A program made the translations under genes and the position numbers. This document shows, in pieces, positions 47,609 through 59,559 of a DNA stretch of 64,000 nt. The notes beneath the pieces are model-generated. The model ran no database searches, was not told where the DNA came from, and worked only from the letters and a program-made list of their open reading frames with translations. The stretch spans positions 434,001-498,000 of the forward strand of contig JADJMO010000003.1 of NCBI GenBank assembly GCA_016709545.1. The letters are read 5' to 3'. The stretch's first letter is position 1. Each line of letters starts with the position of its first letter. The DNA is from Myxococcales bacterium. Its GTDB lineage: Bacteria; Myxococcota_A; Polyangia; Polyangiales; JADJMO01.

Positions 47609-50600
47609 ATGCTCGTCCTCCGTGGTGGCCCCGCCTTCACCGCCGCGCGCCTCGCGCGCCGCCTCCGTGCCCTCTCCGCGAAGAACCCGCGGGTCACCGG
47701 CGGCAGCGCGCGCCACGTGTATTTCGTCGACGTGGCGCGGCCGCTGACGGCCGACGAGCGGGCCGCGCTCGACCGGCTCCTCTCGCCCGACGCGACCGAG
47801 GACGCCGAGGGGCGCCTCTTCGTCGTGATCCCGCGCCTCGGCACGGTCTCGCCGTGGTCCACCAAGGCGACCGACATCGCGCGGAGCTGCGGCCTCGGCG
47901 ACGTGGTGCTCCGCATCGAGCGCGGCACCACCTACGTGCTCGGCGGCGTGGTCGACGACGCGGGGGCCCTGGCGGCCGACCTGCACGACCGCATGACGGA
48001 GTCGGTGCTCGAGGCGCTCGCCGACGGCGACAAGCTCTTCGCGCACGACGCGCCGAAGCCACTCCGTCGCGTGCCCCGCGGCGCGATCGCCGCCGAGAAC
48101 CAGGCGCTGGGCCTGGCCCTCGACCCCGACGAGGTCACTTACCTCGAGCAGACCTTCGCGACCCTCGGCCGCGACCCGAGCGACGTCGAGCTGATGATGT
48201 TCGCCCAGGCCAACAGCGAGCACTGCCGGCACAAGATCTTCAACGCGTCGGTCACCCTCGACGGCGTGCGCATGGAGCGCTCGCTGTTCCAGATGATCCG
48301 CGTCACCACGGCGCGGTCTCCGGGCGGCGTGCTCTCGGCCTACAAGGACAACGCGGCGGTGGTGGAAGGGGCCGTCGGCGGGCGCTTCTTCCCGGACCCC
48401 GTGACCCACGAGTACCGCGCGGTGCGTGAGCCGATCCACCTCCTGATGAAGGTCGAGACCCACAACCACCCGACGGCGATCTCGCCGTTCCCCGGCGCGG
48501 CGACCGGCGCGGGCGGCGAGATCCGCGACGAGGGGGCGACCGGTCGGGGCGCGAAGCCCAAGGCCGGCCTCACCGGGTTCGCCGTCTCGAACCTCGAGCT
48601 CCCGGGCGCGGCGCGACCGTGGGAGGTCCACCACGGCAAGCCGAACCGCATCGCCTCGGCGCTCTCGATCATGATCGAGGGGCCGCTCGGCGGCGCCGCG
48701 TTCAACAACGAGTTCGGTCGCCCGAACCTCACCGGGTACTTCCGCACCTTCGAGCTGGACGTCGCGGGCTCGATCTACGGCTACCACAAGCCGATCATGC
48801 TCGCGGGCGGGCTCGGCAACGTCCGCGCCGGTCATGTCCAGAAGAGCGAGATCCCAATCGGCGCCCCCATCGTGGTGCTCGGCGGCCCGGCCATGCTGAT
48901 CGGCCTCGGCGGCGGCGCGGCGAGCAGCGTCGCTTCCGGAGCCTCGGCCGAGGACCTCGATTTCGCCTCGGTGCAGCGCGACAACGCCGAGATGCAGCGG
49001 CGCTGCCAGGAGGTCATCGACCGCTGCTGGGCGCGCGGCGACGAGACCCCGATCGTGTCGATCCACGACGTCGGCGCGGGCGGACTCTCCAACGCGCTGC
49101 CCGAGCTGGTCCACGAGAGCAAGCGCGGCGCCCACTTCGACCTGCGCAAGGTGCCGAGCGACGAGCCGGGCATGTCCCCGCGCGAAATCTGGTGCAACGA
49201 GGCGCAGGAGCGCTACGTGCTCGCCCTCGACCCCGCGCGCCTCGCGGTGTTCGAGGAGATCTGCCGTCGCGAGCGGTGCCCCTACGCGGTGCTCGGGCAC
49301 GCGACCGCCGACGGGCGCCTCGTCGTCGTCGATCCGCGGCTCGGTGACACGCCGGTCGACATGCCGCTCGAGGCCTTGCTCGGCAAGCCGCCGCGCATGG
49401 AGCGCACGGCGACCACGCTGCCGGGGCTCGGCTCCCCGCTCGATCGCGGCGGGATCTCGGTGCGCGACGCGGCGCTCCGCGTGTTGCGGCTCCCCACGGT
49501 GGCGGACAAGACCTTCCTGATCACGATCGGAGACCGCTCGGTCACCGGCCTCGTCGCGCGGGATCAGATGGTCGGCCCCTGGCAGGTGCCGGTCGCCGAC
49601 TGCGCGGTGACCACGACGGCCTTCGACGTGACCACAGGCGAGGCGATGGCGATCGGCGAGCGGCCACCGCTCGCGCTCCTGGACGCGGCAGCGTCCGCGC
49701 GCATGGCTGTCGCGGAGTCGCTGACCAACCTCGCGGCGGCGCGGCCGGCGCGGCTCTCCGACGTGCGGCTCTCGTGCAACTGGATGGCCGCGGCCGGGCA
49801 GCCCGGCGAGGACGCGCGGCTCTACGCCGCGGTGCGCGCGGTCGGGGAGGAGCTGTGCCCCGCGCTCGGGATCGCCGTGCCGGTCGGCAAGGACTCGATG
49901 TCCATGCGCACGGTGTGGGACGGCAAGAAGGTGGTCGCGCCGCTCTCTCTGGTCGTGACCGCGTTCGCGCCGGTGCCCGACGTGCGGCGCACCCTGACGC
50001 CCGCGCTCCGCACGGACGTCGGGGACACGGTGCTGCTGCTGGTCGACATCGGTGGCCGACAGCGCCTCGGCGGGTCGGCGCTCGCGCAGGTGCTCGGGCA
50101 GCTCGGCGAAGGGGCGCCCGACCTCGACGATCCGGCGCGGTTGCTCGCCTTCTTCTCGGGGCTCGAGGCGGCCGGCGACCGGGTGCTCGCGTACCACGAC
50201 CGCTCCGACGGTGGGCTCTTCGTGACCCTGGTCGAGATGGCCTTCGCGGGCGGCACCGGCATCTTCGTCGACGTCGCAGAGCTCGGTCACGACCCGCTCG
50301 CCGCGCTGTTCAACGAGGAGCTCGGCGCGGTGGTGCAGGTGCGCGCGGCGGACGAGCCCGTGGTGCGGGCGGCGTTCGGAGCGCTCGCCGTGCACCGGCT
50401 CGGCGCGCCCGTCGGCGACCGCGTTGTCGTGCGCCGGGGCGACGAGGTGTTGATCGACGAGACGCGCACGCTCCTCCGGGGCGCGTGGTCCGAGACGACG
50501 CACGCGCTCCAGGCGCTGCGCGACGACCCGACGTGCGCCGACGAGGAGCAGGCCGGCCGCATCGACGGCGCCGATCCGGGGCTCTCCCTGCTCGCGACCT

Positions 50601-51424
50601 ACGACGTCGACGCCGACGTGGCGGCGCCGTTCGTCGCGCGCGGGGTGCGGCCGCGCATGGCGATCCTGCGCGAGCAGGGGGTGAACGGGCAGGTCGAGAT
50701 GGCCGCCGCGTTCGACCGCGCGGGCTTCGCGTGCGTCGACGTGCACACGAGCGACGTCATCGAGGGGCGCGTCGATCTGACCGACTTCAAGGGGCTCGCG
50801 GCGTGCGGCGGCTTCTCCTACGGCGACGTGCTCGGCGCGGGGCAGGGGTGGGCCAAGAGCATCCTCCTCCACCCGCGCGCGCGCGACGTGTTCGCGGCGT
50901 TCTTCGCCCGGCCCGACACGTTCACCCTCGGCGTGTGCAACGGCTGCCAGATGATGAGCGTGCTCGGCGAGATCGTGCCGGGCGGGGATCGCTTCCCCCG
51001 GTTCTCGCGCAACCGCAGCGAGCAGTTCGAGGCGCGCCTCTCGCGCGTCGAGATCCTGCCGTCGCCGTCGGTGCTGCTCGCGGGGATGGCCGGGTCGCTC
51101 CTGCCGATCGCGGTCGCGCACGGCGAGGGGCGGGTCGAGGCGAGGCCGGGGCAGAGCCTCGACGCCCTCGTCGCCGACAAGCTGGTCGCGGCGCGCTACG
51201 TCGACAACCACGGCCGGGCCGCGGAGAAATACCCCGCGAACCCCAACGGATCGCCGGGGGCGATCACGGCGGTCACCACGCCCGACGGGCGCGTGACGAT
51301 CCTGATGCCGCACCCCGAGCGCGTGTTCCGCGCGGTGCAGCTGTCGTACCGGCCCGCGGGCCTCGAGGGCGAGGACGGGCCGTGGATGCGCCTGTTCCGC
51401 AACGCCCGGGTGTTCGTGAGCTAG
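47609..51424 (+). CDS. purL: Phosphoribosylformylglycinamidine synthase (large, single-chain)
   Basis: The product has 1,271 residues, matching the long PurL of Gram-negative bacteria. It makes FGAM from FGAR, ATP and glutamine in purine synthesis. Signatures run through the chain: EHCRHKIFNA, METHNHPTAISPFPGAATG-like KVETHNHPTAISPFPGAATG, VDIGGRQRLGGSALAQV, and the glutamine amidotransferase end with LGVCNGCQMMSV (nucleophile Cys) and AHGEGR. I chose ATG 47609 because GGGGGAGGG precedes it at the right distance; ATG 47582 and GTG 47540 are in frame. Its TAG overlaps the convergent WD40 gene's stop. Confidence 0.97.
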   Translation: MLVLRGGPAFTAARLARRLRALSAKNPRVTGGSARHVYFVDVARPLTADERAALDRLLSPDATEDAEGRLFVVIPRLGTVSPWSTKATDIARSCGLGDVVLRIERGTTYVLGGVVDDAGALAADLHDRMTESVLEALADGDKLFAHDAPKPLRRVPRGAIAAENQALGLALDPDEVTYLEQTFATLGRDPSDVELMMFAQANSEHCRHKIFNASVTLDGVRMERSLFQMIRVTTARSPGGVLSAYKDNAAVVEGAVGGRFFPDPVTHEYRAVREPIHLLMKVETHNHPTAISPFPGAATGAGGEIRDEGATGRGAKPKAGLTGFAVSNLELPGAARPWEVHHGKPNRIASALSIMIEGPLGGAAFNNEFGRPNLTGYFRTFELDVAGSIYGYHKPIMLAGGLGNVRAGHVQKSEIPIGAPIVVLGGPAMLIGLGGGAASSVASGASAEDLDFASVQRDNAEMQRRCQEVIDRCWARGDETPIVSIHDVGAGGLSNALPELVHESKRGAHFDLRKVPSDEPGMSPREIWCNEAQERYVLALDPARLAVFEEICRRERCPYAVLGHATADGRLVVVDPRLGDTPVDMPLEALLGKPPRMERTATTLPGLGSPLDRGGISVRDAALRVLRLPTVADKTFLITIGDRSVTGLVARDQMVGPWQVPVADCAVTTTAFDVTTGEAMAIGERPPLALLDAAASARMAVAESLTNLAAARPARLSDVRLSCNWMAAAGQPGEDARLYAAVRAVGEELCPALGIAVPVGKDSMSMRTVWDGKKVVAPLSLVVTAFAPVPDVRRTLTPALRTDVGDTVLLLVDIGGRQRLGGSALAQVLGQLGEGAPDLDDPARLLAFFSGLEAAGDRVLAYHDRSDGGLFVTLVEMAFAGGTGIFVDVAELGHDPLAALFNEELGAVVQVRAADEPVVRAAFGALAVHRLGAPVGDRVVVRRGDEVLIDETRTLLRGAWSETTHALQALRDDPTCADEEQAGRIDGADPGLSLLATYDVDADVAAPFVARGVRPRMAILREQGVNGQVEMAAAFDRAGFACVDVHTSDVIEGRVDLTDFKGLAACGGFSYGDVLGAGQGWAKSILLHPRARDVFAAFFARPDTFTLGVCNGCQMMSVLGEIVPGGDRFPRFSRNRSEQFEARLSRVEILPSPSVLLAGMAGSLLPIAVAHGEGRVEARPGQSLDALVADKLVAARYVDNHGRAAEKYPANPNGSPGAITAVTTPDGRVTILMPHPERVFRAVQLSYRPAGLEGEDGPWMRLFRNARVFVS

Positions 51425-53806
51425 TCGGCGTAGGACTGGTCGCCGGCGAGCACGCGGCGCACGAGGTCGGGCACGACCACCTCCTCCTCGCACAGCGCGA
51501 GGGGGTGGTGGATCGGGCCGATCGCGCAGGTGAGGAACCGGCGCGTGGCGTCGCCGTAGATCTGTACATGCCCGTCGTCGGTGACGGCGAAGCCGGCGGG
51601 CTCGCCGCCGATCGGGTGCAGCGCGAACAGGCGCCGCGCGCCCGCGCGCACGAGGACCACGCCGTCGTCACCCGCCGAGGCGAGGCGGCCCTCCGGCGAG
51701 AAGGCGAGGGCGCGCACGCCGCGCGGGTGGATCCTGTCGGCGGCGAGCGCGCTGTGATCGACGAGGTTCCAGAGGCGCACGAGGCCATCGTCGCCGCCCG
51801 AGGCGAGCCAGCCCTTGATCGGGTCGACCGCGAGCGCGCGCACCGGCTCGCCGTGGCCGAAGAGGTCGTGCGCGCGCAGCCCGCGTCGAACAGGGTGATG
51901 GCGCCGCTGGCATGGCCGGCGGCGAGGCCACCCCGGGCAGGGGCGCGAGGGCGTGGGTCGGCGTCGAGACGGGCCAGGGCTCGGAGACGCCCGCGTCGCT
52001 GGCGGTGACGTAGGTGCCCCCCGCGAGCGTGAGCGCCGTCAGCGGGTGCTTGTCGGCGCGCACCACGATCGGCTTCTTGCCGGGCGGATAGCGCACGAGC
52101 AAGCCGTCGCGGCCGACGGAGAGGGGTTCGCCGGTGCCAGTGAACGCGACCGCCGTGACGGCGCCCTTGTGTCGCCCGATCTTGCCGAGCGCGGTGCCCG
52201 CGACGGGATCCCAGAGGCGCACCGCGTCGTCCTCGCCGCCCGAGACCAGGCGCTTGCCGTCGGCGGAGAAGGCGACCGCGAGCACCCCGAGCACGTGGCC
52301 CTCGAGCGTCGTGAGCGACGCGCCAGCGGGCGACAGGACGCGCACCGACGCGTCGGCCGACGCGGCCGCGAGCGTGCCGTCCGATGCATAGGCAAGGCCA
52401 TGGATCGGCGTCACGTGGTCGGTGACGAGCCCGAGGTGGGCGCCGGTCCACGGGCTCCAGGTCACCGCCGTGCGGTCCGACGACGCGCTGACGAGCGCGC
52501 TGGACCCCGGATCGAAGGCGACGGCGAGCACCGGACCCGTGTGGCCCTCGAGGGTCTTGCGCAGCGCGAACGCGGCGGCCGGGTCCCAGAGGCGCACGGT
52601 GTGGTCCGCCGAGGCGCTCGCGAGCGTCCGGCCGTCGGGGGCGAACGCGAGCGAGGTGGCGCGCTCGGCGTGGCCGGTCAGGGTCGCGACGGGCCAGCCG
52701 GTGCCCGCGTCCCACACGCGGACGACGGGCTCGCTCGACGCGGTCGCGAGGAGGTGACCCTTCGGGGCCCACGCGAGCGCTTGCACCGCCCCCGGGTTGG
52801 TGAGCACGCGTAGGAGCTTCTGGCTCGACACGTCCCACAGGCGCACCGTGCGGTCGCGGCCCGCGGTCGCGAGCTGGGTGCCGTCGGGCGAGAACGCGAC
52901 GGCGGTGACAGCCTGGGTGTGGCCGACCAGCGCACCGACGCTCGCGCCGTCGAGCCGGGTGAGGCGCACGACGTGGTCGGTGCCGCCGCTCGCGACGACG
53001 CCGGTGGTGGAGAGATCGACCGCGAGCGCGTCGCCGACGTGGTGCGTGACGACGCTCGGGCGGCCGGACTTCACGTCGAACGCGCGGACGGCGCCGTCGG
53101 CGGCCGCGGTGACGACCACGTGCGCGTCGGCCGCGAGGGCGCGCACGGTGGCGGGGCCGGTGAAGCGGCGCACCCGGCGGCGCTCCGGGCCGGCGAAGAG
53201 CGTGACCTCGCCGCCGCTCGCGAGGGCGAGCAGCGAAGCGTCGCCGACGAAGCGTGCCGCCACGAGCGGCGCGTCGAGGCCGTCGTGGTGATCGAGGTGT
53301 GCGCGGGCACCGCCGTCTCGCTCGAGGGCGACGCGGGCGCGGTCGATCAGGGCGCGCGCGGCGGGCTCCTCGCCGAGGGCGCGCGCTGCGAGGCCGGCGC
53401 CGAAGAGGGCGTCGCCATGGGGAGGCGCGAGGGCGGCCGCCTCGAGGAACAGCGTGCGCGCGCGAACGTGGTCCCCGCGCTCACCGGCCGCGACCGCCAG
53501 CAGGAAGCGCACGTGCGCGCGGGCGACGGCGTCGGCGTCCGGAGGTGCAGGCGTGACGCGTCCGAGGGTGGTCGCCAGTGTCGCGGCGAGCGTGCGCAAC
53601 GCGGGGGCCTCGCACGCGAGCAGGGTGCGGAGCACGAGGCGCTCGGCGCGCAGCAGGCGACCCTCGTCGCGGAGGGTGTGCGCCTTCTCGAGCGGGGCCA
53701 CCGCACACGCCGGGGTGGCTGGGTTGGCCTGCGCCGGCGCGACCGGGGCGCTCGGCCGCGCACAGCCGACGACGAGCCCACACGCGATCGCGGCCGCGAG
53801 GCGCAT
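51421..53806 (-). CDS. WD40-repeat lipoprotein with helical N-domain (two frameshifts)
   Basis: The product has about 795 residues: lipobox (CGLVVGC, Cys15), a helical tetratricopeptide-like N-domain (TLFLEAAALAPPHGDALFGA), then many WD40 blades (GHTQAVTAVAFSPDGTQLAT, GHAERATSLAFAPDGRTLAS, GHVLGVLAVAFSADGKRLVS). Near the C-terminus the frame shifts twice, around 51925 and 51880. Adding one C at each yields VALAAGHASGAITLFDAGLR and then RALAVDPIKGWLASGGDDGL, completing the propeller. Such proteins scaffold complexes; this one should be envelope-anchored. Confidence 0.85.
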
Positions 53807-53891
53807 TCGATCAGCGTACGACAACGAAGGACCCACTGCCTCCGTTGCGCCCTGGTTCGTAGGGAGCGGCGAATCGTGCGACAATGTGGGG

Positions 53892-54582
53892 GTGCGGCGC
53901 TTCCTCGTGGCTTCGTTCCCGGTCGTGGTGTTCGCGTGCTCGTCGACGGAGGCCACGCCTGCGCCGAGCGACGGCAGGGCCGACTCGGGGGTCGTGGCCG
54001 AGACCGCGGGGGACACGTCGAAGGACACCAAGGTCGACTCGACCTTGGACACTGCGCCCGACGGCGCCACCGACGCCGACGAGACGCTGACCGACACCGG
54101 CGAGTTCGACACGCGCTTCGCGGAGCTGTCGCCCTGGCCCGACGCCGACGTCGACGCGTGGATGACCGGCCCGACGGACGCGGCCGGCTCGTGCGACGGG
54201 ATCCCCGCACCCGCCGACGCGGCGCCCGGCACGCGCTTCTGCGAGCTCACCGCGATCCGTTCGCGCACCCGGCGTCGCGAAGTGCGTGACCTACGGGTGC
54301 CACGGCGGCGACAAGGGGCAGAGCGACCTCGCCATGGGTTGGACCCCGAAGAGCATGTACGACAAGATCACCACGTTCGCGACGTGGATCGAGCCGAAGC
54401 TGCTCGTGAAGGTGGTGCCCGGCGGGGACTCGCGCCCTGGCTCGGCGCTCCACCACGCGCTGAACGCGGACACCGGCTACTTCATGCCGTTCACGGTGAA
54501 GGAGCTCGGCAACCGCAAGCTGCTCGCCACGGAGACCGCGCGGGTCGAGGCCTGGCTCGCCCGCGGCGCCCCGTTCGATTGA
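53892..54582 (+). CDS. Lipoprotein with CX4CH motif, one frameshift
   Basis: The product has about 229 residues (GTG 53892). A lipobox (VVVFAC) precedes a long Asp/Thr/Ala linker (TKVDSTLDTAPDGATDADET). The frame shifts near 54255-54275; beyond it the text reads APGVAKCVTYGCHGGDKGQS, then SMYDKITTFATWIEPKLLVK and VEAWLARGAPFD. The CVTYGCH segment is a CX4CH haem-type motif, and the domain layout with a C-terminal VEAWLxxGAPxD is typical of single-haem cytochrome-like lipoproteins I recall from myxobacteria and planctomycetes. Confidence 0.7.
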
Positions 54583-54599
54583 GGGTATGCTCCCTGGCC

Positions 54600-56226
54600 A
54601 TGGGCCGTCTGTTCGTGCTCGCGCTCGTCGGGGCCTCGGCTTGCAAGCGCGCGCCCGAGGCCAAGCCGCTCACGCTCGACGATGGCAAGGGCAAGACCCA
54701 CGAGTGCAAGCTCGTGGCCGGCGGTCGCATCCAGCAAGACACTGCGATCGAGGCGGCGTGTCAGGTGACGATCGCCGAGCCGTACACGGTGACCAAGGGC
54801 GCCACGCTGCGGATCGGCAGCGGGTCGCGGCTCGCCTTCAAGAAGGGCGCGTACCTGCTCGTGCAGGACGGCGCGCTGATCGTCGAAGGCACGAAGGAGG
54901 CGCCGGTGGTGATGACGTCCGCCGAGGCCAAGCCCGCGACGGGCGACTGGGGTGGGCTCCTGTTCGCGTCCGACAAACCTTCCTCGATCGCGGGCGCGGT
55001 CGTCGAATACGCGAGCGGCGATCCAGGGAACGCGAAGCTCGCCGACGGTGGTGACGCGGGTGTGAGCGCGAAGGTGGCCAAGGCCGCGGCCCTCGCCGAT
55101 GCCGCCGAGTTCGGGATGATCGGCCTCATCGGGTTCGGTGGCTCGGGGCCGCGCGGGGACTTCCGGCCCGTGGCCGGTCGCAAGCCATCGCTGTACCTGC
55201 TGCCCGGTGCCAGGCTGACGCTCACCGACGTGACCGTACGCCACGGCGGCAAGGTCGGCGTCGCGGCCGACGGCGACGACCCGTTCGTGCGCGTCGAGAA
55301 GCTGCACCTCGAGGACCTCGGTGGGATCGGCATGGACGTGCGGGCGAGCGCGCTCGGCAAGGTGGTCTCGATCTCGGGCCCCGAGCCCGTGCGGGTGCGG
55401 GGATCGCTCCACGAGAGCCAGACCTGGCCGAAGATCGAGGCCGGCCTCCTCGTCGCGTCGCTCGACGTCCACGCCAAGGACAAGGAGCAGGTCGCGCTGC
55501 TCACGCTCGCGGTCGAACAGATCGTGCGGGTCGAACCCGGTGCCAACCTCAGCTTCGGGGGCTACGTCGGCGGCGGTGGTCTGGTCGCGAGCAAGGCGAT
55601 CTTCACGAGCGCCGCGCCGAAGCCGGCGGCGGGCGACTGGTCGGGGCTCCGGTTCTCGCGTCGCGCGGCGGGCACACGCATCGACGGCTGCGTGGTCGAG
55701 CACAGCGGCCACGGAGAGGTCTCCAAGCCGATCACGTTCGGATCGACGACGAAGGCCAAGGAAGCTCCCCCGCCGAAGCCCGCGGCGCTCCAGGTCGACG
55801 AGTGGCTCAAGGACTTCCAGGTCGTCCGCACCACGTTCCGCAACAACGCGGGCCCGGGCATGGGCAAGGACGCCAGCCTCTTCGGCAGCGGCTCCGGTGG
55901 TTGCGAGGGCCTCGACGCACCGAAGAACGACAACAAGTCCGTGGGCCAGCCCTCTGCATCTACAACAAGGCTGAGCCCACCGCGCTGGGCGGCTCGGACA
56001 TCTCCCCAGCGGCAACATGTGGGGCAAGGAAATCGGCGACAGCTTCGGCTACGGCGGGCTCGGGCTCTCGGGCACCGGGGCAGGGGGCGGCGGCAAGGGT
56101 GAGGGCGTCGGGCTCGGCTCCGTGGGCGGCCTTGGTGGCGGCGGCCCGGCCAGCGGGTACGGCGCCGGCAAGTCCAAGGCGGCGAAGGGTGGGGGAGAAG
56201 TGGCCGCGCCCAAGTCCTCGCCCTGA
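54600..56226 (+). CDS. Beta-helix-type lipoprotein with Gly-rich myxobacterial C-terminal module (two frameshifts)
   Basis: The product has about 540 residues: lipobox (LVGASAC), then a right-handed beta-helix-like part (GATLRIGSGSRLAFKKGAYL, VVMTSAEAKPATGDWGGLLF, and again APKPAAGDWSGLRFSRRAAG). Adding one C at 55950-55952 and one at 56004-56007 joins LCIYNKAEPTALGGSDI and then SGNMWGKEIGDSFGYGGLGL. The C-terminus is the glycine-rich series GYGGLGLSGTGAGGGGKGEG, which I recall from myxobacterial envelope proteins. It starts 17 bp after the previous lipoprotein's stop, so it is probably cotranscribed. Confidence 0.78.
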
Positions 56227-56287
56227 GAGATCGTCGGCCGCGGACGCACGTCAGAGGAAGCATCCCACCCCGCACCGAGAGGGTCCC

Positions 56288-57986
<1,699 letters not shown>

Positions 57987-57994
57987 GCTGGCGA

Positions 57995-58034
57995 CAAAAG
58001 CGCTACGGCCCCGTGGTGGAAACCTCGGGGCCGT
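57995..58034 (-). terminator. Probable terminator of tRNA-Leu
   Basis: On the minus strand ACGGCCCCG and CGGGGCCGT form a perfect 9-bp stem (58005-58034) with a 12-base loop, followed by AGCGCTTTTG. It lies just 3' of the tRNA gene. The T-run is short (4). Confidence 0.6.
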
Positions 58035-58044
58035 GCGTCTCGAG

Positions 58045-58128
58045 TGCGAAGGAGGGGAGTTGAACCCCTACACCCTTTCGGGCGCCAGAACCTGAATCTG
58101 GTGCGTCTGCCAATTCCGCCACCTTCGC
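58045..58128 (-). tRNA. tRNA-Leu (anticodon CAG)
   Basis: This 84-nt tRNA has an acceptor stem GCGAAGG/CCTTCGC with discriminator A. The anticodon stem CCAGA/TCTGG holds the loop TTCAGGT, giving anticodon CAG, which reads CUG. A long variable arm (GCGCCCGAAAGGGTGT) identifies a class II tRNA. The T-arm reads GGGGTTCAACTCCCC. No CCA is encoded. The gene stands alone, between the low-complexity tract and the HExxH lipoprotein gene. Confidence 0.95.
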
Positions 58129-58170
58129 GATGGGGGCCGGACGCTAGCCCAGCGCCCGACCTCGTTCAAG

Positions 58171-59559
58171 TTACTTCACCACCTCTTCGCCCCAGGCCAC
58201 GATCTTCCCGCAGGGCGCGCCCGCGAGCAGGGCCACCGTCTTGCCGCTGCGGCGCAGCAGACGACACCCGGTGAGCTGCGGGATCGGCTTGTACCCCGGC
58301 GCGTCGGGGAGCTGAGGCAGCGGGTCGCCGACCTTCTTCGGCGGTTCTTTCGGCGGGTCCTTCTTGGGGTCCTTCTTCGGGTCGGCCTTCGGATCCTTCG
58401 GCGGCGCCGGCGGCGGCGGCAACGGCACGGCGCCCCACGCCTTGTGGTCCACCTGGTCGAGCGTGGGTCCGCCGAAGCGCGCGCCCCAGCCGGTGACGAG
58501 GTGGAACATGGCCTCCTCGGCCTCCTTCTCGTCGTCGAACACGATCTTCCAGGCGACGGCCTTGTCCTTGCCGTCCTCGTAGAGCGCGAGGCGGTCGCCG
58601 CCCCAGCCGGCCGCGGCCTTCTTCGACGTCTTCACGTCCATCCACTCGGCGAGGGCGATGCGGCCCTCTTCTTCGCCGAAGACGTCCTCGAAGGTCTTCT
58701 TGAACCCGGGGCCGAGCGCGTTCGCCGAGGGCGCCGCGACCGCGATCGGCGGCTCTTGCGCGTCGTACTTGTCGAGGTGCAGCAGCTGCTCGGTCGACTG
58801 CGGCGGCTTCTGCCAGGCCTCGTCCACCGCGGCCCAGCCGCCGCGCCGCCGGAGCGCGTGGACGAAGCGCATGCCGTCGGCGTAGGGCGCGACGAGCCCG
58901 AGCGAGAGGAAGCGCGGGCGCTTCTTGGTCTTCTTGTTCATCTCGACCATCTGCTCGGGGTCGAGGTCGGGCAGATCGGTGGCCTTCTTGCTGTTCGGGT
59001 CGTACTTCATCTTCTTGCCGATGCCGAAGTGCTGGTCCTGCAGCGCGTGCACGAGCTCGTGCGCGAGGGTGCCGTCGAGCTCGTCGCCCGCGAGGGTGGA
59101 CGAGAGGTACATCGTCTTGTGCTCGGGCATGTAGAGCCCGGCGAGCTCCTCTTCGAGGAGCGAATACGTCTCGGCCTCGTAGTCGAAGCCGGCGGGCAGG
59201 AGGCCGAGCACCGTGTACGCGGTGCCCTCGCCCTTGATGACGTCCTTCGGCACGTCGTTGTCGACGTGGGTGCGCACCACCGCGACGAGCGCCTTCGGGT
59301 CGAGTACCTGGAGCTTCACCGACTCCTTGGGCTTGAGGCGGCGCGCCTTGCTGGCGATGCGCCACGCGCCCTCGACGCGCGATCGCACGTCCTCGGAGAT
59401 GGGGCCGACGACGGTGATGCCGGGGTCGTTCGTCGCGGGCTTCTTGCCCTTGCCGAAGTCGGGCCCGAGCAGCGGGTCCTTGGCGGCGGGCTTGCTGCCA
59501 CAGCCGAGCGCGAGGACACCCAAGACGATCCAACTCCCAGCGCCCCGAAGGCCGATCAT
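58171..59559 (-). CDS. Lipoprotein with zincin-type HExxH motif
   Basis: This 462-residue protein has a lipobox (VLALGC, Cys20). The metalloprotease-type motif HELVH is at 167-171 (GTLAHELVHALQDQHFG). Downstream are TEQLLHLDKYDAQEPP and a Pro/Lys-rich linker (PPKDPKADPKKDPKKDPP), then a short C-terminal domain ending in KIVAWGEEVVK with several Cys. I recall similar HELVHALQDQ proteins in myxobacteria, annotated only as hypothetical. It probably cleaves peptides in the envelope. Its start overlaps the rpe stop (ATGA). Confidence 0.82.
   Translation of the reverse strand: MIGLRGAGSWIVLGVLALGCGSKPAAKDPLLGPDFGKGKKPATNDPGITVVGPISEDVRSRVEGAWRIASKARRLKPKESVKLQVLDPKALVAVVRTHVDNDVPKDVIKGEGTAYTVLGLLPAGFDYEAETYSLLEEELAGLYMPEHKTMYLSSTLAGDELDGTLAHELVHALQDQHFGIGKKMKYDPNSKKATDLPDLDPEQMVEMNKKTKKRPRFLSLGLVAPYADGMRFVHALRRRGGWAAVDEAWQKPPQSTEQLLHLDKYDAQEPPIAVAAPSANALGPGFKKTFEDVFGEEEGRIALAEWMDVKTSKKAAAGWGGDRLALYEDGKDKAVAWKIVFDDEKEAEEAMFHLVTGWGARFGGPTLDQVDHKAWGAVPLPPPPAPPKDPKADPKKDPKKDPPKEPPKKVGDPLPQLPDAPGYKPIPQLTGCRLLRRSGKTVALLAGAPCGKIVAWGEEVVK

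Noticed and set aside
47567..51493. 1,308-aa minus-strand open frame over purL
   Set aside because: It is a shadow of purL: Arg/Ala/His-rich and without recognisable motifs.
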